Part shown: positions 54,501 to 64,000 of the stretch, in pieces
Layout of the letters: each line of letters begins with the position of its first letter
Numbering within the stretch: the first letter of the stretch is position 1
NCBI RefSeq assembly: GCF_030553055.1
Contig: NZ_CP130713.1
Span: 1,984,001 to 2,048,000 of the forward strand
From: Streptomyces sp. XD-27
Lineage (GTDB): Bacteria > Actinomycetota > Actinomycetes > Streptomycetales > Streptomycetaceae
Length of the DNA: 64,000 nt
Direction of reading: 5' to 3'
The notes under the pieces: generated by a model
Databases searched by the model: none
What the model saw: only the letters and a program-made list of their open reading frames with translations
Told to the model about the DNA's origin: nothing
Translations under genes and position numbers: made by a program

Positions 54501-54977
54501 GGGCTCGGACGCTCGCGTGGCGGCCTGACCACCAAGCTGCACCTGGCCGTCGAGCAGGGTCAGAAGCCGATGTCGATCGTGATCACGGCTGGCCACCGCG
54601 GGGACTCCCCGCAGTTCGAGCCCGTGCTGGAGAGGATTCGAGTGCGTCGCATCGAACCTGGCAGGCCGCGCACCCGGCCGGACCGGGTGCGGGCTGACAA
54701 GGCGTACGCCTCCCGCAAGAACCGCGCCTACCTGCGACGACGTGGGGTCCGCTGTACCGTCCCAGACAAGGCCGACCAGGCTCGCAATCGAATGAAGCTC
54801 GGCGCCCGCGGCGGCCGTCCGCCGAAGTTCGACAAGATCGACTACCGCCAGCGGCACGCGGTGGAGTGCGTCATCGCCCGCCTCAAGAGGCACCGAGCAG
54901 TGGCCACACGCTACGAGAAACTCGCCGTCCGCTACGAAGCTACCGCCCTGGTCGCGGCCATCAACGAGTGGCTGTGA
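54495..54977 (+). mobile_element. IS5-like transposase, C-terminal remnant
   Basis: 161 codons from GDHGLGRSRGGLTTKLHLAV to the stop after ALVAAINEWL match the C-terminal DDE part of IS5-family transposases, with HGLGRSRGGLTTKLH, ADKAYASRKNRAYLRRRG and the final Glu in RHAVECVIARLKRHR. The N-terminal helix-turn-helix portion is missing; the sequence before 54495 codes on the other strand for a different gene. No inverted terminal repeats were identified. It is a dead insertion-sequence scar. Confidence 0.8.
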
Positions 54978-55010
54978 CCAGCACCTTCACCAGGGGTGCG
55001 GGAGAGGCCG

Positions 55011-55358
55011 TCAGCGGTGGCCCAGGACGTTGACCACCCGTCCGCTGGGGTCACGGACGAAGAACCGCCGCACGCCCCACTCCTCGTCCTGCAAGGGGTG
55101 AATGATTTCCGCACCGTTCTCCCGCATGACCGCATAGGCCGCATCCACGTCGTCCACCTCGACGCTCATATCGGGGGTAACAGGCGCGGTCTTGTCGCTG
55201 GTCATGATGCTGATCTGCGCTGCCGGGCTGGACGGGGAGGCGAGCGTCATGATCCAGCCGTGGTTCATGACCTCCTCGAAACCCAGCAGGCCATAGAACT
55301 CCCGGCTCCCCTGCGCGGCCTCCGACTGGATGTTGGGCACGACACGGCGAACGGCCAT
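55011..55358 (-). CDS. VOC-family (glyoxalase-like) protein
   Basis: 115 aa from the ATG at 55358 with GGAG at spacing 7; a TTG four codons earlier is less likely. The fold pattern is clear: VVPNIQSEAAQGSREFYGLL, GWIMTLASP, VEVDDVDAAYAVMRENGAEI and VRRFFVRDPSGRVVNVLGH. These small dimeric proteins include bleomycin-binding, glyoxalase and dioxygenase types; the role here is not predictable. Confidence 0.87.
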   Translation of the reverse strand: MAVRRVVPNIQSEAAQGSREFYGLLGFEEVMNHGWIMTLASPSSPAAQISIMTSDKTAPVTPDMSVEVDDVDAAYAVMRENGAEIIHPLQDEEWGVRRFFVRDPSGRVVNVLGHR

Positions 55359-55370
55359 CGACGACTCCAA

Positions 55371-55576
55371 GTGAGAACAAACGCGTCTCTATGTCTCCCC
55401 AGGTGTACTACGGCACGTCCGTCGCCGCACACACCTTCGCAACACGCCCTGGTGCGGCACCCCGTGACCTTGACTCTGAGGGCTGCGTCGGACGGCGCGA
55501 TCGCACTGGCTGGTTGGGCGCGAGGTGCCGCACTGGCGTCTGAGCCGGTCAGGTGCCTCCCCACAGGCGGCCGGAT
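55371..55576. other. Gap with no gene seen
   Basis: About 206 bases between two minus-strand genes. I see no convincing open frame, repeat or promoter in it. Confidence 0.5.
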
Positions 55577-55777
55577 CTAGGTCGTGGTGATGGTGATGTC
55601 GCCGCTACCGGGAGGGAAGCCCAGTCGGGTCAGGTCGTCGATGGTCATCTCCTTCCAGACATCCTGGTCGAAGAGCAACCGCTCCACTTCCCTGCGACTC
55701 AGCTTGGCCGACTCGACAGGGTCTCTCAGCAGCGCGACGGTTTGCGCCACCTGGCGTCGATGCCGCTTGCTCCGCAT
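55577..55777 (-). CDS. Small hypothetical protein
   Basis: 66 aa from the ATG at 55777, supported by AGGAGG at spacing 7. It begins MRSKRHRRQVAQTVALLRDP and contains LSRREVERLLFDQDVWKEMT. It is basic at the N-terminus and helical, ending in a Thr-Ile repeat (ITITTT). No family is recognised. It lies in an accessory stretch of short genes. Confidence 0.6.
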   Translation of the reverse strand: MRSKRHRRQVAQTVALLRDPVESAKLSRREVERLLFDQDVWKEMTIDDLTRLGFPPGSGDITITTT

Positions 55778-55936
55778 GTCCTGGCCTCCTGTGTGTCGGC
55801 TTCCCCGACATCGATCAGTCGTGGACGGTGCCGCAGGGCTTACCCGCGATGTTGGCCCAGGTATTGCACAGCTTGGTCTGGTCAGGGAAGCGCATAGGCA
55901 TGTTGACGGCCCTGGGAGGGGCGGGCTCACACCCCG

Positions 55937-56494
55937 TCAGTCGTCGTCCTCGTCCTCTTGATCCATCTGGCGGAACTCCTCGTACACCGCCGTCCCCGGC
56001 CCCGCCACATGCACCTCGGAGTCCGACCAGTCGAAGGCGTGGAATTCGCGGAAGAACAAGTTGGCGATGCTGTCGTTGATTTCGATGCCGGCCACCTGCA
56101 GGGCCGGAACACGGAACGGCTTCTCGCGCGGCCAGGGCTCATCGCCCGCGTCGTCCACATGGATGTCGATGCCGAGCAGCGGCAGATCGTCGGAGGCGAA
56201 GGTCTCCGCGTCGGCCAGATAGAGGTGATCGTACGGCAGGTCGTGGCCGGTGCCGGGGGCGGCGGCGAGCACCGTCTCGGGCAGCAGGCCCCGGTACTTC
56301 TCCTTGTCGATCGGGGTGACATACGAGATGGCCCGGTCGTAGTCGCAGACGTCCTGCGAGCCCTCCTCCAAGGTGACGGGCATCTCCAGGGCCTGCAGCA
56401 GGCGAGCCCAACCGGCGGGGTCGGTGAAGTCGGTCCGGAGAACGGGAGCGGCGTCCATGCGGGGCAGACGTATCGGTCGGCGGTCGTGATTCAT
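55937..56494 (-). CDS. DUF6924-like protein
   Basis: 185 aa from the ATG at 56494. LPRMDAAPVLRTDFTDPAGW resembles the opening of the DUF6924 domain I remember (LPRTD...VLRTDFSDDAAW). The later ALQVAGIEINDSIANLFFRE and the acidic end (EEFRQMDQEDEDDD) fit immunity or SMI-like small proteins loosely. TAGGGT lies seven bases before the ATG, giving a leaderless promoter. Function unknown. Confidence 0.7.
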   Translation of the reverse strand: MNHDRRPIRLPRMDAAPVLRTDFTDPAGWARLLQALEMPVTLEEGSQDVCDYDRAISYVTPIDKEKYRGLLPETVLAAAPGTGHDLPYDHLYLADAETFASDDLPLLGIDIHVDDAGDEPWPREKPFRVPALQVAGIEINDSIANLFFREFHAFDWSDSEVHVAGPGTAVYEEFRQMDQEDEDDD

Positions 56495-56608
56495 GCCGTG
56501 GACCCTAGTGCCGGGCACTGACACCGTTCGCTCGCCCCGCACGGCTCGCGACCCATCGGGCAGGTCCTGGACCTCAGAGGCAGGAAGGGAGGGGTCGGCC
56601 GGTACGCC

Positions 56609-56637
56609 ACGGCCCGCCGGGTTTCCCGGCGGGCCGT
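56609..56637. terminator. Strong hairpin after the ricin-lectin gene
   Basis: A perfect 13-bp inverted repeat, ACGGCCCGCCGGG and complement, with a TTT loop. It lies 19 bases beyond the stop of the minus-strand gene at 56656. Confidence 0.8.
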
Positions 56638-56655
56638 CAGAGGCGCGTGTTCAGG

Positions 56656-58428
56656 TCACACCTTGGGGGCGGTCCTGGAGATGGTCCAGCGCTCGTCCTG
56701 TGCGCCGTTACAGGTCCACTGGATGAGCTGGCTGCCCTTCTTGGCGGCGGAGCCCAGGCCCAGGCACTTGCCCGAGTAGACGTTCCGCAGCTCGTGGGAG
56801 TCCTGGTCGTACCACCACTTCTCGTCCACCTTGCCGTTGCAGGCGTACTGGATCATGCCCTTGCCGTTGGCGAGGCTGTTGCCGGTGCCCAGGCACTTGC
56901 CGGAGTGCGTGTTCTGGATGAAGTAGGCGGGGTTGCCGTTGCTGTCCTTGGTCTCCTCCAACACCCAGCGCTCGTCCTGGGCGTTGTTGCAGCCCCACTG
57001 GATGACCGGCCTGCTGTTGTCGATCTTGCTGCCGACGCCCGCGCACAGCTTGCTGTAGTCGTTGGACAGGTACTGGTAGTCATCGGCCCTCCGCGGCAGC
57101 AGGGAGAAGACGACGCGCTTGCCGTTGCGCTCGTTCATGCCCCACAAACGGCCCGAGGAGGGCGCGTAGGACAGGTTCTGAGTGAGGGGCGACGTACGGG
57201 TGAGGATCGATACGGAGCCACCCGGCTTGGCCTGCCAAATGCAGTAGTAGGCATCCGTGTTCGTGGGATCGGCGACTCCCATGTAACCGGTGTCGCACAT
57301 GGCCGACATGTAGTAGTACGTGCCGTCGGTGGCCACGCCCTGCAAACCGTGGACGGGAGTGGAGTAGGCGGCCGTCGCCGTGACGGGGGAGGTTCCGCCT
57401 TCACTGAGCTTCTCGAGCGGCCAGCGGATCACGTCCACAGGCTCGGAGCGTTGGGCGTTCCCGAAGCGTCCTGAGACCAGGCTCGGCGGCGACACACTGC
57501 GGTCCAGGCTCAAGGAACTCAGGCAGGCCACCGCTCCGTCGCAGTTCATGTTGGAGCGCTTGTCCGGCGGGGCCCCGTACTGCTGGTCCTTGGTGCGGTT
57601 CGAGTAGCGGGCGACCATGGGCAGGGCCCACCGGTGCCCCTCGGCCGCGGATGTGCCGCCCGAGATGCCCGACTTCTCGGAGATCGAGTTGACCTTCCAC
57701 AGGTGGTTGAGGTCGTAGATCTGCAACTCGCCGCCATTGGCGACGAACAGCTTGTCCCCGTACCAGACCATGCCGTCGGCGTGAATATCGTCGACCGTGG
57801 CGAACTGGGGGTTGGCCCGGCTGCCGGTGGGCCTGACGAGCAGGACGTGCCCGTAGGTCCGCACCGCGTTGGTCGATTCGAGGATGGAGATGCGGGCCTT
57901 CTTGTTGCGGTCGCTCTCGCGTTCGCCGTCGCCGTAGTACCAGGTCGCCATGTACAGGTGATGGCCGTCGACCGTGCCGCCCGGGTACGCGTCGTGCGAG
58001 GCGGTGAAGCCCTGCGGATGCCAGCCCCCGGACCAGGCGCTGGTGTCGTCGTCGGTCTTGTCCCAGCAGAACCCGTTGTACTTGAAGGTGCCGTTGATGC
58101 CGGTCGTGTGGCACAGGGACCGGCCGACGTTGATGTCGTCCTGCCACTGCGCGACGCTCAGCGGGGTCACCCGCTTCACGACGCCCTTCGCCTCGGCCCC
58201 CTCGATCACCGACCGTGCCGTCTGGCCCTCGTCAACACCTGGCATCTCCCGCGGATGGAGAACGAAGCGGGACGCGTCCTCGCTCGTGAACGGCCGGCCC
58301 GCGTCCTTGATGGGCGTGTTGTCGGCGGCCGCCTGCTGGGTGCCCGATATCAGCGCCATCAACGAGGACAGAGCGACGAGCGCCGCTGTGATCCGTCCTC
58401 TGCGACAGTCCCGTTGCCTCGCAGTCAT
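56656..58428 (-). CDS. Secreted protein with C-terminal ricin-type lectin domain
   Basis: 590 aa from the ATG at 58428. The Sec signal peptide ends near ISGTQQAAADN (residue 36). The middle 380 residues show repeated short strand units (MVWYGDKLFVANGGELQIYD; GLQGVATDGTYYYMSAMCD), suggesting a beta-propeller. The last 130 residues form a ricin-B trefoil with three repeats, each containing a QxW-type end: VIQWGCNNAQDERW, MIQYACNGKVDEKW and LIQWTCNGAQDERW. It likely binds polysaccharide outside the cell. No catalytic motif is identified. The open frame extends upstream into the remnant of another gene. Confidence 0.88.
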   Translation of the reverse strand: MTARQRDCRRGRITAALVALSSLMALISGTQQAAADNTPIKDAGRPFTSEDASRFVLHPREMPGVDEGQTARSVIEGAEAKGVVKRVTPLSVAQWQDDINVGRSLCHTTGINGTFKYNGFCWDKTDDDTSAWSGGWHPQGFTASHDAYPGGTVDGHHLYMATWYYGDGERESDRNKKARISILESTNAVRTYGHVLLVRPTGSRANPQFATVDDIHADGMVWYGDKLFVANGGELQIYDLNHLWKVNSISEKSGISGGTSAAEGHRWALPMVARYSNRTKDQQYGAPPDKRSNMNCDGAVACLSSLSLDRSVSPPSLVSGRFGNAQRSEPVDVIRWPLEKLSEGGTSPVTATAAYSTPVHGLQGVATDGTYYYMSAMCDTGYMGVADPTNTDAYYCIWQAKPGGSVSILTRTSPLTQNLSYAPSSGRLWGMNERNGKRVVFSLLPRRADDYQYLSNDYSKLCAGVGSKIDNSRPVIQWGCNNAQDERWVLEETKDSNGNPAYFIQNTHSGKCLGTGNSLANGKGMIQYACNGKVDEKWWYDQDSHELRNVYSGKCLGLGSAAKKGSQLIQWTCNGAQDERWTISRTAPKV

Positions 58429-58469
58429 GTATCCCGTTCTCGTTTTGGTGGCTGACGCTGTCCCCAGCG

Positions 58470-58690
58470 AAGCGTGGACCATAGTGCGCGTCAGCGTACC
58501 GGCGCGCGTGAACCAGTCGGCGAGTACGGCGATTTCGTCCGGCGAGTAGTCCCGCGAAGAGGACCGCGAGGAGCGCGTAGTACGGCCCGTAGACGGCCTG
58601 CACGCGCTCGGCGGCGGCCGGACCGGTGCGCCCGGCATACGCGCTGCCTCGGGTGCCGGATCGCCGGAAGGTGAGGGCGCCACGTACGGC
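58470..58690 (-). pseudogene. MarR-like regulator C-terminal remnant
   Basis: One frame reads AAAERVQAVYGPYYALLAVLF, and the next, out of register, reads SRDYSPDEIAVLADWFTRAG. Together they look like the last two helices of a MarR-family regulator, with a shift near 58560 and the DNA-binding part missing. The second piece is in frame with the ricin-lectin gene and lacks its own stop. The identification rests on pattern only. Confidence 0.35.
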
Positions 58691-58713
58691 GCGACGTGGC
58701 CCCTCAACTGCCC

Positions 58714-60003
<1,290 letters not shown>

Positions 60004-60150
60004 GCGTCCTCCAAGGTGCGGGTGGAGCAGGACAGACGCCGGAGTCGGCGTGGAGCCGGCCCCGGCGTCGATCATTGATCCTATGTACGGGCTACCGGCC
60101 CTCGCCCACGCCCCCGTGACACCGCGCCAGGTCGCGTCGCGCCGGGCGCG

Positions 60151-61371
60151 TCAGTGGGTGACGCGCTCCGGGGACATCGCCGGCTCCGCGCCGCGTGCCA
60201 CCACCCGGGACGGCTCCCCCGCGCCCGCCGACGCGCGGTCCATGAGGCCCGCGGTCACCGCGATGGCCAGGCCCGCGACCGCCAGCGCCGCGCCGACCAG
60301 GGTCGGGGAGGTCCAGCCCCAGCCCGCCGCGATGGCGGCGCCACCCAGCCACGCGCCGCCCGCGTTGGCGAGGTTGAAGGCGGAGTGGTTGGAGGCGGCG
60401 GCCAGGGTCGGGGCGTGCCGGGCCTTGTCCATGACCAGCATCTGGAGCGGGGTGGTGGTCATGAAGCCGACGGCGCCGAGGACGACGACGGTCGCCATGG
60501 CCGCCCACTTCACGTGCACGGTGAAGTCGAAGGCCACCAGGACGAGCGCGAGCGCCGCCAGCGAGCCGTACAGCGTGGGGCGCAGGGCGCGGTCGGTCAG
60601 CGGGCCCGCGACCAGGGCGCCCAGGGTCATGCCGATGCCGAAGAGCGCCAGGACGATCGTCACGGAGGACTCGGCGAAGCCGGTGACCTCGGTCATCATC
60701 GACGCGAGGTAGCTGTAGACGGCGAAGACGCCCGCGAAGCCGAAGACGGCGGTGAGCAGACCGAGGAGCACCTGGCGGTCGCGCAGGGCGCCCAGTTCCC
60801 TGCGCAGGCCGGCCTGCTGGTCGCGCGGGATCTCGGGGACCAGCCGGGCGAGGGCGGCCATGGCGACCAGGCCGATGCCGGTCACGACCAGGAAGGTCGC
60901 CCGCCAGCCCAGATGCTGACCCAGCAGGGTGGCGGCCGGTACGCCGACGATGTTGGCGACGGTGAGGCCCAGGAACATGGTGGCGACCGCCCGTGCCTGC
61001 CGGCCCTCGGACACCAGCCGTGCCGCGACCACCGAGCCCACGCCGAAGAACGCGCCGTGCGGCAGTCCGGCCAGCAGCCGGCCCGCGATCAGCAGGCCGA
61101 AGTTCGGGGCGAGGGCGGAGGCCAGGTTGCCGACGGTGAACAGCGCCATGAGCGCGATCAGCATCCGCTTGCGGGGGATGCGCGAGCCCAGCGCGGTCAG
61201 CAGCGGGGCGCCGACGACGACGCCGAGGGCGTAGGCGGAGACGAGGTAGCCGGCGGTGGGCACGGAGGTGCCCAGATCGTCCGCGACGTTGGGCAGCAGG
61301 CCCATCATCACGAACTCCGTGGTGCCGATGCCGAATGCCGAGATCGCGAGCGCGAGCAGGGCGAGGGGCAT
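60151..61371 (-). CDS. MFS exporter, DHA1 family
   Basis: 406 aa from the ATG at 61371 with AAAGG at spacing 7; 28 upstream codons are excluded. Twelve membrane segments are visible, starting ALLALAISAFGIGTTEFVMM. The loop-2 motif is GSRIPRKRML, and the motif-C-like region is GVPAATLLGQHLG. This pattern is that of drug or arabinose efflux proteins such as AraJ and CmlR relatives. The substrate is unknown, and no adjacent regulator is seen. Confidence 0.9.
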   Translation of the reverse strand: MPLALLALAISAFGIGTTEFVMMGLLPNVADDLGTSVPTAGYLVSAYALGVVVGAPLLTALGSRIPRKRMLIALMALFTVGNLASALAPNFGLLIAGRLLAGLPHGAFFGVGSVVAARLVSEGRQARAVATMFLGLTVANIVGVPAATLLGQHLGWRATFLVVTGIGLVAMAALARLVPEIPRDQQAGLRRELGALRDRQVLLGLLTAVFGFAGVFAVYSYLASMMTEVTGFAESSVTIVLALFGIGMTLGALVAGPLTDRALRPTLYGSLAALALVLVAFDFTVHVKWAAMATVVVLGAVGFMTTTPLQMLVMDKARHAPTLAAASNHSAFNLANAGGAWLGGAAIAAGWGWTSPTLVGAALAVAGLAIAVTAGLMDRASAGAGEPSRVVARGAEPAMSPERVTH

Positions 61372-61494
61372 GAGAGACCTTTCACGAGGCGGGGTGGCCA
61401 CCGGCCCGGTCGACCCGGCACCGATTATGTTTCCTTGCGGAACAAAGTCTCTCATGCCCCGTGTTCGCGGCGGGAATCGCGCAGGTGAACGGCG

Positions 61495-62544
61495 TCAGAA
61501 GTCGACGGACGCCGCCACCGGCAGGTGGTCGCTCCCGGTCCTCGGCAGCGTCCACGCCGACACCGGGTCCACCCCGCGCACCATGATCTGGTCGATCCGC
61601 GCCATCGGGAACGAGGCCGGCCAGCTGAACCCGAAGCCGTCGCCCGCCGCGCCCTGCGCCGAGCGCAGCTGCGAGGTGACCGGGGCCAGCGCCCGGTCGT
61701 TCATCGTCCCGTTCAGGTCGCCGAGCAGGACGACCCTGTCCAGCCGCTCGGCGGCGATGGCCTGGCCGAGCGCCTCCGCGCTGTCGTCCCGCTGGCTGGC
61801 GGTGAATCCGGCCTCGATTTTCACCCGGACGGAGGGCAGGTGCGCCACGTACACGGCCAGGTCGCCGTCCGGGGTCGCGACGGTGGTGCGCAGCGCGCGC
61901 GTCCAGCCCAGCTTGATGTCGACCGGCTTGCTGTCCCGCAGCGGGTACTTGCTCCACACCCCGACCGTGCCCTGCACCGTGTGGTAGCGGTACGTACCGG
62001 CCAGCACCTTCTCGTACGCGGCCACCCCGTCGCCGCCCAGTTCCTCCAGCGCCACCACGTCCGCGCCGGAGGCGGCCACGTCGCGGGCCGTCCCCTCGGG
62101 GTCGGAGTTGCCGGCGTTGACGTTGTGGGTGACGACGGTCAGGTCGCCGCCCGCACCGGACTTGTCGAAGAACATCAGCCCGCCGAACAGGTTCAGCCAG
62201 ACGGCGACCGGCAGCACCAGCGCCAGCAGCGCCGTCGCCGACCTGCGCACCAGCGCCAGGACCAGCAGCAACGGGATGAACAGCCCCAGCCACGGCAGGA
62301 AGGTCTCCACCAGGCTGCCGAGGTTGCCCACCCGGTTGGGGACCTGCGCGTGGAAGATCATGACCAGGGAGAGCAGCACGGCGCAGGCGGCGAGGACGAT
62401 GCCGCGCCGCCAGATGCCGCGGTCGGTACGCCAGTGGTCCCACAGGTTCCGGAGGCGGTCCGACAGGTTCCGGGCCCGGGAGCCGGTCCGCCGGAGAGGG
62501 GGCTCCCCGTCCCGCTCCGTCTCCTGCGTGTGCGCCTGCGCCAT
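61495..62544 (-). CDS. Membrane-anchored endonuclease/exonuclease/phosphatase-family protein
   Basis: 349 aa with GAGGAAC before the ATG. After a charged N-terminus, three hydrophobic helices (about 45-125) anchor the protein. The EEP domain follows: VVTHNVNAGNSD, VVALEELGGDG, VYVAHLPS, VVLLGDLNGTMNDRA and the C-terminal GSDHLPVAASVDF. The metal-binding Asn/Glu and catalytic Asp/His residues are all present. The active site should face outward. Relatives hydrolyse phosphodiesters of nucleic acids or lipids. Confidence 0.9.
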   Translation of the reverse strand: MAQAHTQETERDGEPPLRRTGSRARNLSDRLRNLWDHWRTDRGIWRRGIVLAACAVLLSLVMIFHAQVPNRVGNLGSLVETFLPWLGLFIPLLLVLALVRRSATALLALVLPVAVWLNLFGGLMFFDKSGAGGDLTVVTHNVNAGNSDPEGTARDVAASGADVVALEELGGDGVAAYEKVLAGTYRYHTVQGTVGVWSKYPLRDSKPVDIKLGWTRALRTTVATPDGDLAVYVAHLPSVRVKIEAGFTASQRDDSAEALGQAIAAERLDRVVLLGDLNGTMNDRALAPVTSQLRSAQGAAGDGFGFSWPASFPMARIDQIMVRGVDPVSAWTLPRTGSDHLPVAASVDF

Positions 62545-62590
62545 TCGCTGTTCCTCACTGCCGGACCTGCGTGTCTGCCCGCTGACCTTC

Positions 62591-62611
62591 GCCTACGGCA
62601 TGACCATAGGC
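62591..62611. promoter_or_regulatory. Inverted repeat upstream of the EEP-family gene
   Basis: GCCTACGG-CATGA-CCATAGGC is an 8-bp inverted repeat with one mismatch, 47 bp before the ATG. It may be an operator. The remaining gap to 62810 contains GC-rich inverted segments but no gene. Confidence 0.4.
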
Positions 62612-62810
62612 GATGACCAGGGCTTTTCCGGCGCCGCCGCGGGCGCCTCACGGAGGGGAGGACGTAAGGGCGGACGGGGTGGGTTCCGAATTCGGGCCGC
62701 GACGCGGCAGCTGTGACAGAACGGGCACAACCGCCCGATCGGGGGGCGGGTCCACGGCGCCCTTCCGGGTCCGGGGCAGGGCCTCCGACGGCGGGTCCGG
62801 GTCGGGGCCG

Positions 62811-63446
62811 CTACCGGCCCGTCTGGGGCCGGACGCCCTCCAGCACCGTGTCCACGATGCGCTCCGCCAGCCCGTCCGACAGGTCCTTCCATTCATGCAG
62901 CATCGACCTGGCGAGTATCGGGCTCACAAAGAGCTCGGCGAGCAGCTCGGGGTCCTCGTCGTCGCGGATCTCGCCGGTCGCCATACCGCGCCGCAGTACG
63001 GCCAGCAGGGTCTCGCGCCGCGCCTGTATGACGGTTTCGTGGTACTCGCGCCAGAGATCGGAATTGGCCCGCACGTGGGCGACGACGGCGCGCAGCAGTG
63101 CGGAGTGGCGCTTGGCCAGCGCCCGCCGCCGGATGAACTCCAGGATGGTGACCAGGTCGTCCCGGACCGAGAGCCCGGCGGGTTCGGGGCTCGGCTCGTC
63201 CAGGGACCGCATGACGTCCAGTATCAGTGCCTCCTTTCCGCGCCAGCGGCGGTAGACGGTCGCCTTGCCGACGCCCGCCTCGCGCGCGATCCGCTCCATC
63301 GACAGCCCGCCGATGCCCACGCCCTCCTCCAGCAGGCGCAGCACCGTCTCGATGATCGCGGTGTCGGCGGCGGCGCTGCGCGGCCTGCCGGGCGGGCGGC
63401 CCGGGGGGCCGGCGGGCGGTCGCGGCCCGGGGCGCGCGCCGGTCAT
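62811..63446 (-). CDS. TetR-family transcriptional regulator
   Basis: 211 aa from the ATG at 63446, overlapping the exporter stop as ATGA, so the two are translationally coupled. A Pro/Gly/Arg-rich N-terminus (PPAGPPGRPPGRPRS) precedes the helix-turn-helix: LSMERIAREAGVGKATVYRR, then WRGKEALILDV. The C-terminal domain is of the TetR_C type found with drug exporters. It is the probable repressor of the MFS gene with which it shares a transcript. Confidence 0.92.
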   Translation of the reverse strand: MTGARPGPRPPAGPPGRPPGRPRSAAADTAIIETVLRLLEEGVGIGGLSMERIAREAGVGKATVYRRWRGKEALILDVMRSLDEPSPEPAGLSVRDDLVTILEFIRRRALAKRHSALLRAVVAHVRANSDLWREYHETVIQARRETLLAVLRRGMATGEIRDDEDPELLAELFVSPILARSMLHEWKDLSDGLAERIVDTVLEGVRPQTGR

Positions 63447-64000
63447 CGACCGCGCTCCGAGGTCGTCCGCCGCGGCTCCGCCAGGGTCCCGGCCTCCTCC
63501 CCCGCCGCCTGCTTGCCCGGCAGGAACAACCAGACGACCAGCGCGCCGGCGAGCGCGACGGCCGAGGCGCTGAGGGCCGTGACGTGCATGGCGTGGACGA
63601 AGGACGCCTCCGCCGAGGCGGCCAGCCCCTCGCCCGCCGAGCCCATCCGGCCGGTGATGCCGAGCGTCGCCTCCAGGGACTCGCCCGCCGCCTTGCGTAC
63701 GGAGTCGGGGAGCCCGGGCACGGCCGCCAGCTCGTCCCGTACGCCCCGGCGGTACGTGGCGGAGAGCAGCGAGCCGAGCACGGCGACGCCGAGGGCCCCG
63801 CCGAGCTGCCGGAAGGTGCTGTTGAGCGCCGAGGCGGACCCGGCCTTCTCGGGCGGCAGCGCGTGCATGATGGTGACCGTGACGGGCGGCATGATGTGCG
63901 CCATCGCGCAGCCCTGAAGGAAGAACAGCACCTCCAGCCACCAGATCGGCGAGTCGCGGTCCATCAGCAGGAAGCCCGCCATGCACCCGGCGACCAGCAC
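63443..64000 (-). CDS. MFS exporter, DHA2 (EmrB/QacA) family, C-terminal part
   Basis: The frame is open to the window edge, so only the last 185 or so residues are seen. FFLQGCAMAHIMPPVTVTIM, then ALPPEKAGSASALNSTFRQL and GGALGVAVLGSLL, is the segment 9-11 signature of 14-TM drug exporters. It ends with a membrane helix (ALSASAVALAGALVVWLFL) and a basic tail. The TetR gene follows with a four-base overlap, making a classic exporter-repressor pair. Confidence 0.9.
   Translation of the reverse strand: MLVAGCMAGFLLMDRDSPIWWLEVLFFLQGCAMAHIMPPVTVTIMHALPPEKAGSASALNSTFRQLGGALGVAVLGSLLSATYRRGVRDELAAVPGLPDSVRKAAGESLEATLGITGRMGSAGEGLAASAEASFVHAMHVTALSASAVALAGALVVWLFLPGKQAAGEEAGTLAEPRRTTSERGR

Overview
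The window is a very high-GC actinobacterial chromosome segment, almost certainly from a Streptomyces. Third codon positions are nearly all G or C, GTG and TTG starts are common, Tat and Sec secreted hydrolases abound, and LAL, LacI, TetR and LysR regulators are dense. Several genes appear to be leaderless. The order alpha-amylase/pullulanase, malEFG, malR, glnE, GlnA2-type glutamine synthetase, nadE matches the core order I remember around SCO2226-SCO2241 of S. coelicolor; I could not check this by search. No rRNA, tRNA or CRISPR array was seen.

Layout. 1-9.7 kb: 3' part of a large LAL regulator, a secreted trypsin, a short gene pair with a 44-codon ORF, a winged-helix protein, a NarL-type two-component pair and a Tat-exported metallo-beta-lactamase-fold protein. 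9.7-18 kb: LysR regulator, Tat-exported GH89 alpha-N-acetylglucosaminidase, a class A beta-lactamase-like serine hydrolase, and a two-gene operon encoding a SAM methyltransferase and a PGM1-like ATP-grasp peptide ligase. 18-23 kb: a frameshifted sigma-like membrane protein, then a ferritin-like di-iron protein, a flavin/2Fe-2S reductase and a TetR regulator. 23-36.6 kb: starch and maltodextrin utilisation (secreted pullulanase and amylase, malEFG, two alpha-glucosidases, two LacI regulators). 36.6-50.1 kb: PAP2 phosphatase, HAD phosphatase, glnE, glnA2-like gene, a complete ferric-siderophore ABC importer with iron boxes, nadE. 50.1-58.7 kb: accessory small genes, a transposase remnant and broken genes. 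58.7-64 kb: secreted HAD and ricin-lectin proteins, two MFS exporters, an endonuclease/exonuclease/phosphatase protein and TetR.

How the genes work together. In the maltose block, extracellular amylase and pullulanase would release maltodextrins. MalE captures them and MalFG imports them; no ATPase gene is present, as expected if MsiK serves from elsewhere. The two alpha-glucosidases cut them to glucose, under LacI-family control at GCAAG-type operators. glnE and the GlnA2-like gene link to glutamine or polyamine nitrogen metabolism. The iron importer is divergently arranged around two iron boxes.

Two gene sets stand out as possibly undescribed. One is the di-iron protein with its adjacent reductase at 20.2-22.3 kb, whose residues look like an oxygenase rather than a hydrolase. 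The other is the ligase-methyltransferase operon at 14.9-18.0 kb. At least five interruptions are single-base losses, mostly at G/C runs, in otherwise intact genes (plus one more in a broken accessory gene), so the assembly may carry homopolymer errors. The segment is also unusually rich in short-period tandem repeats, both between genes and inside coding linkers.
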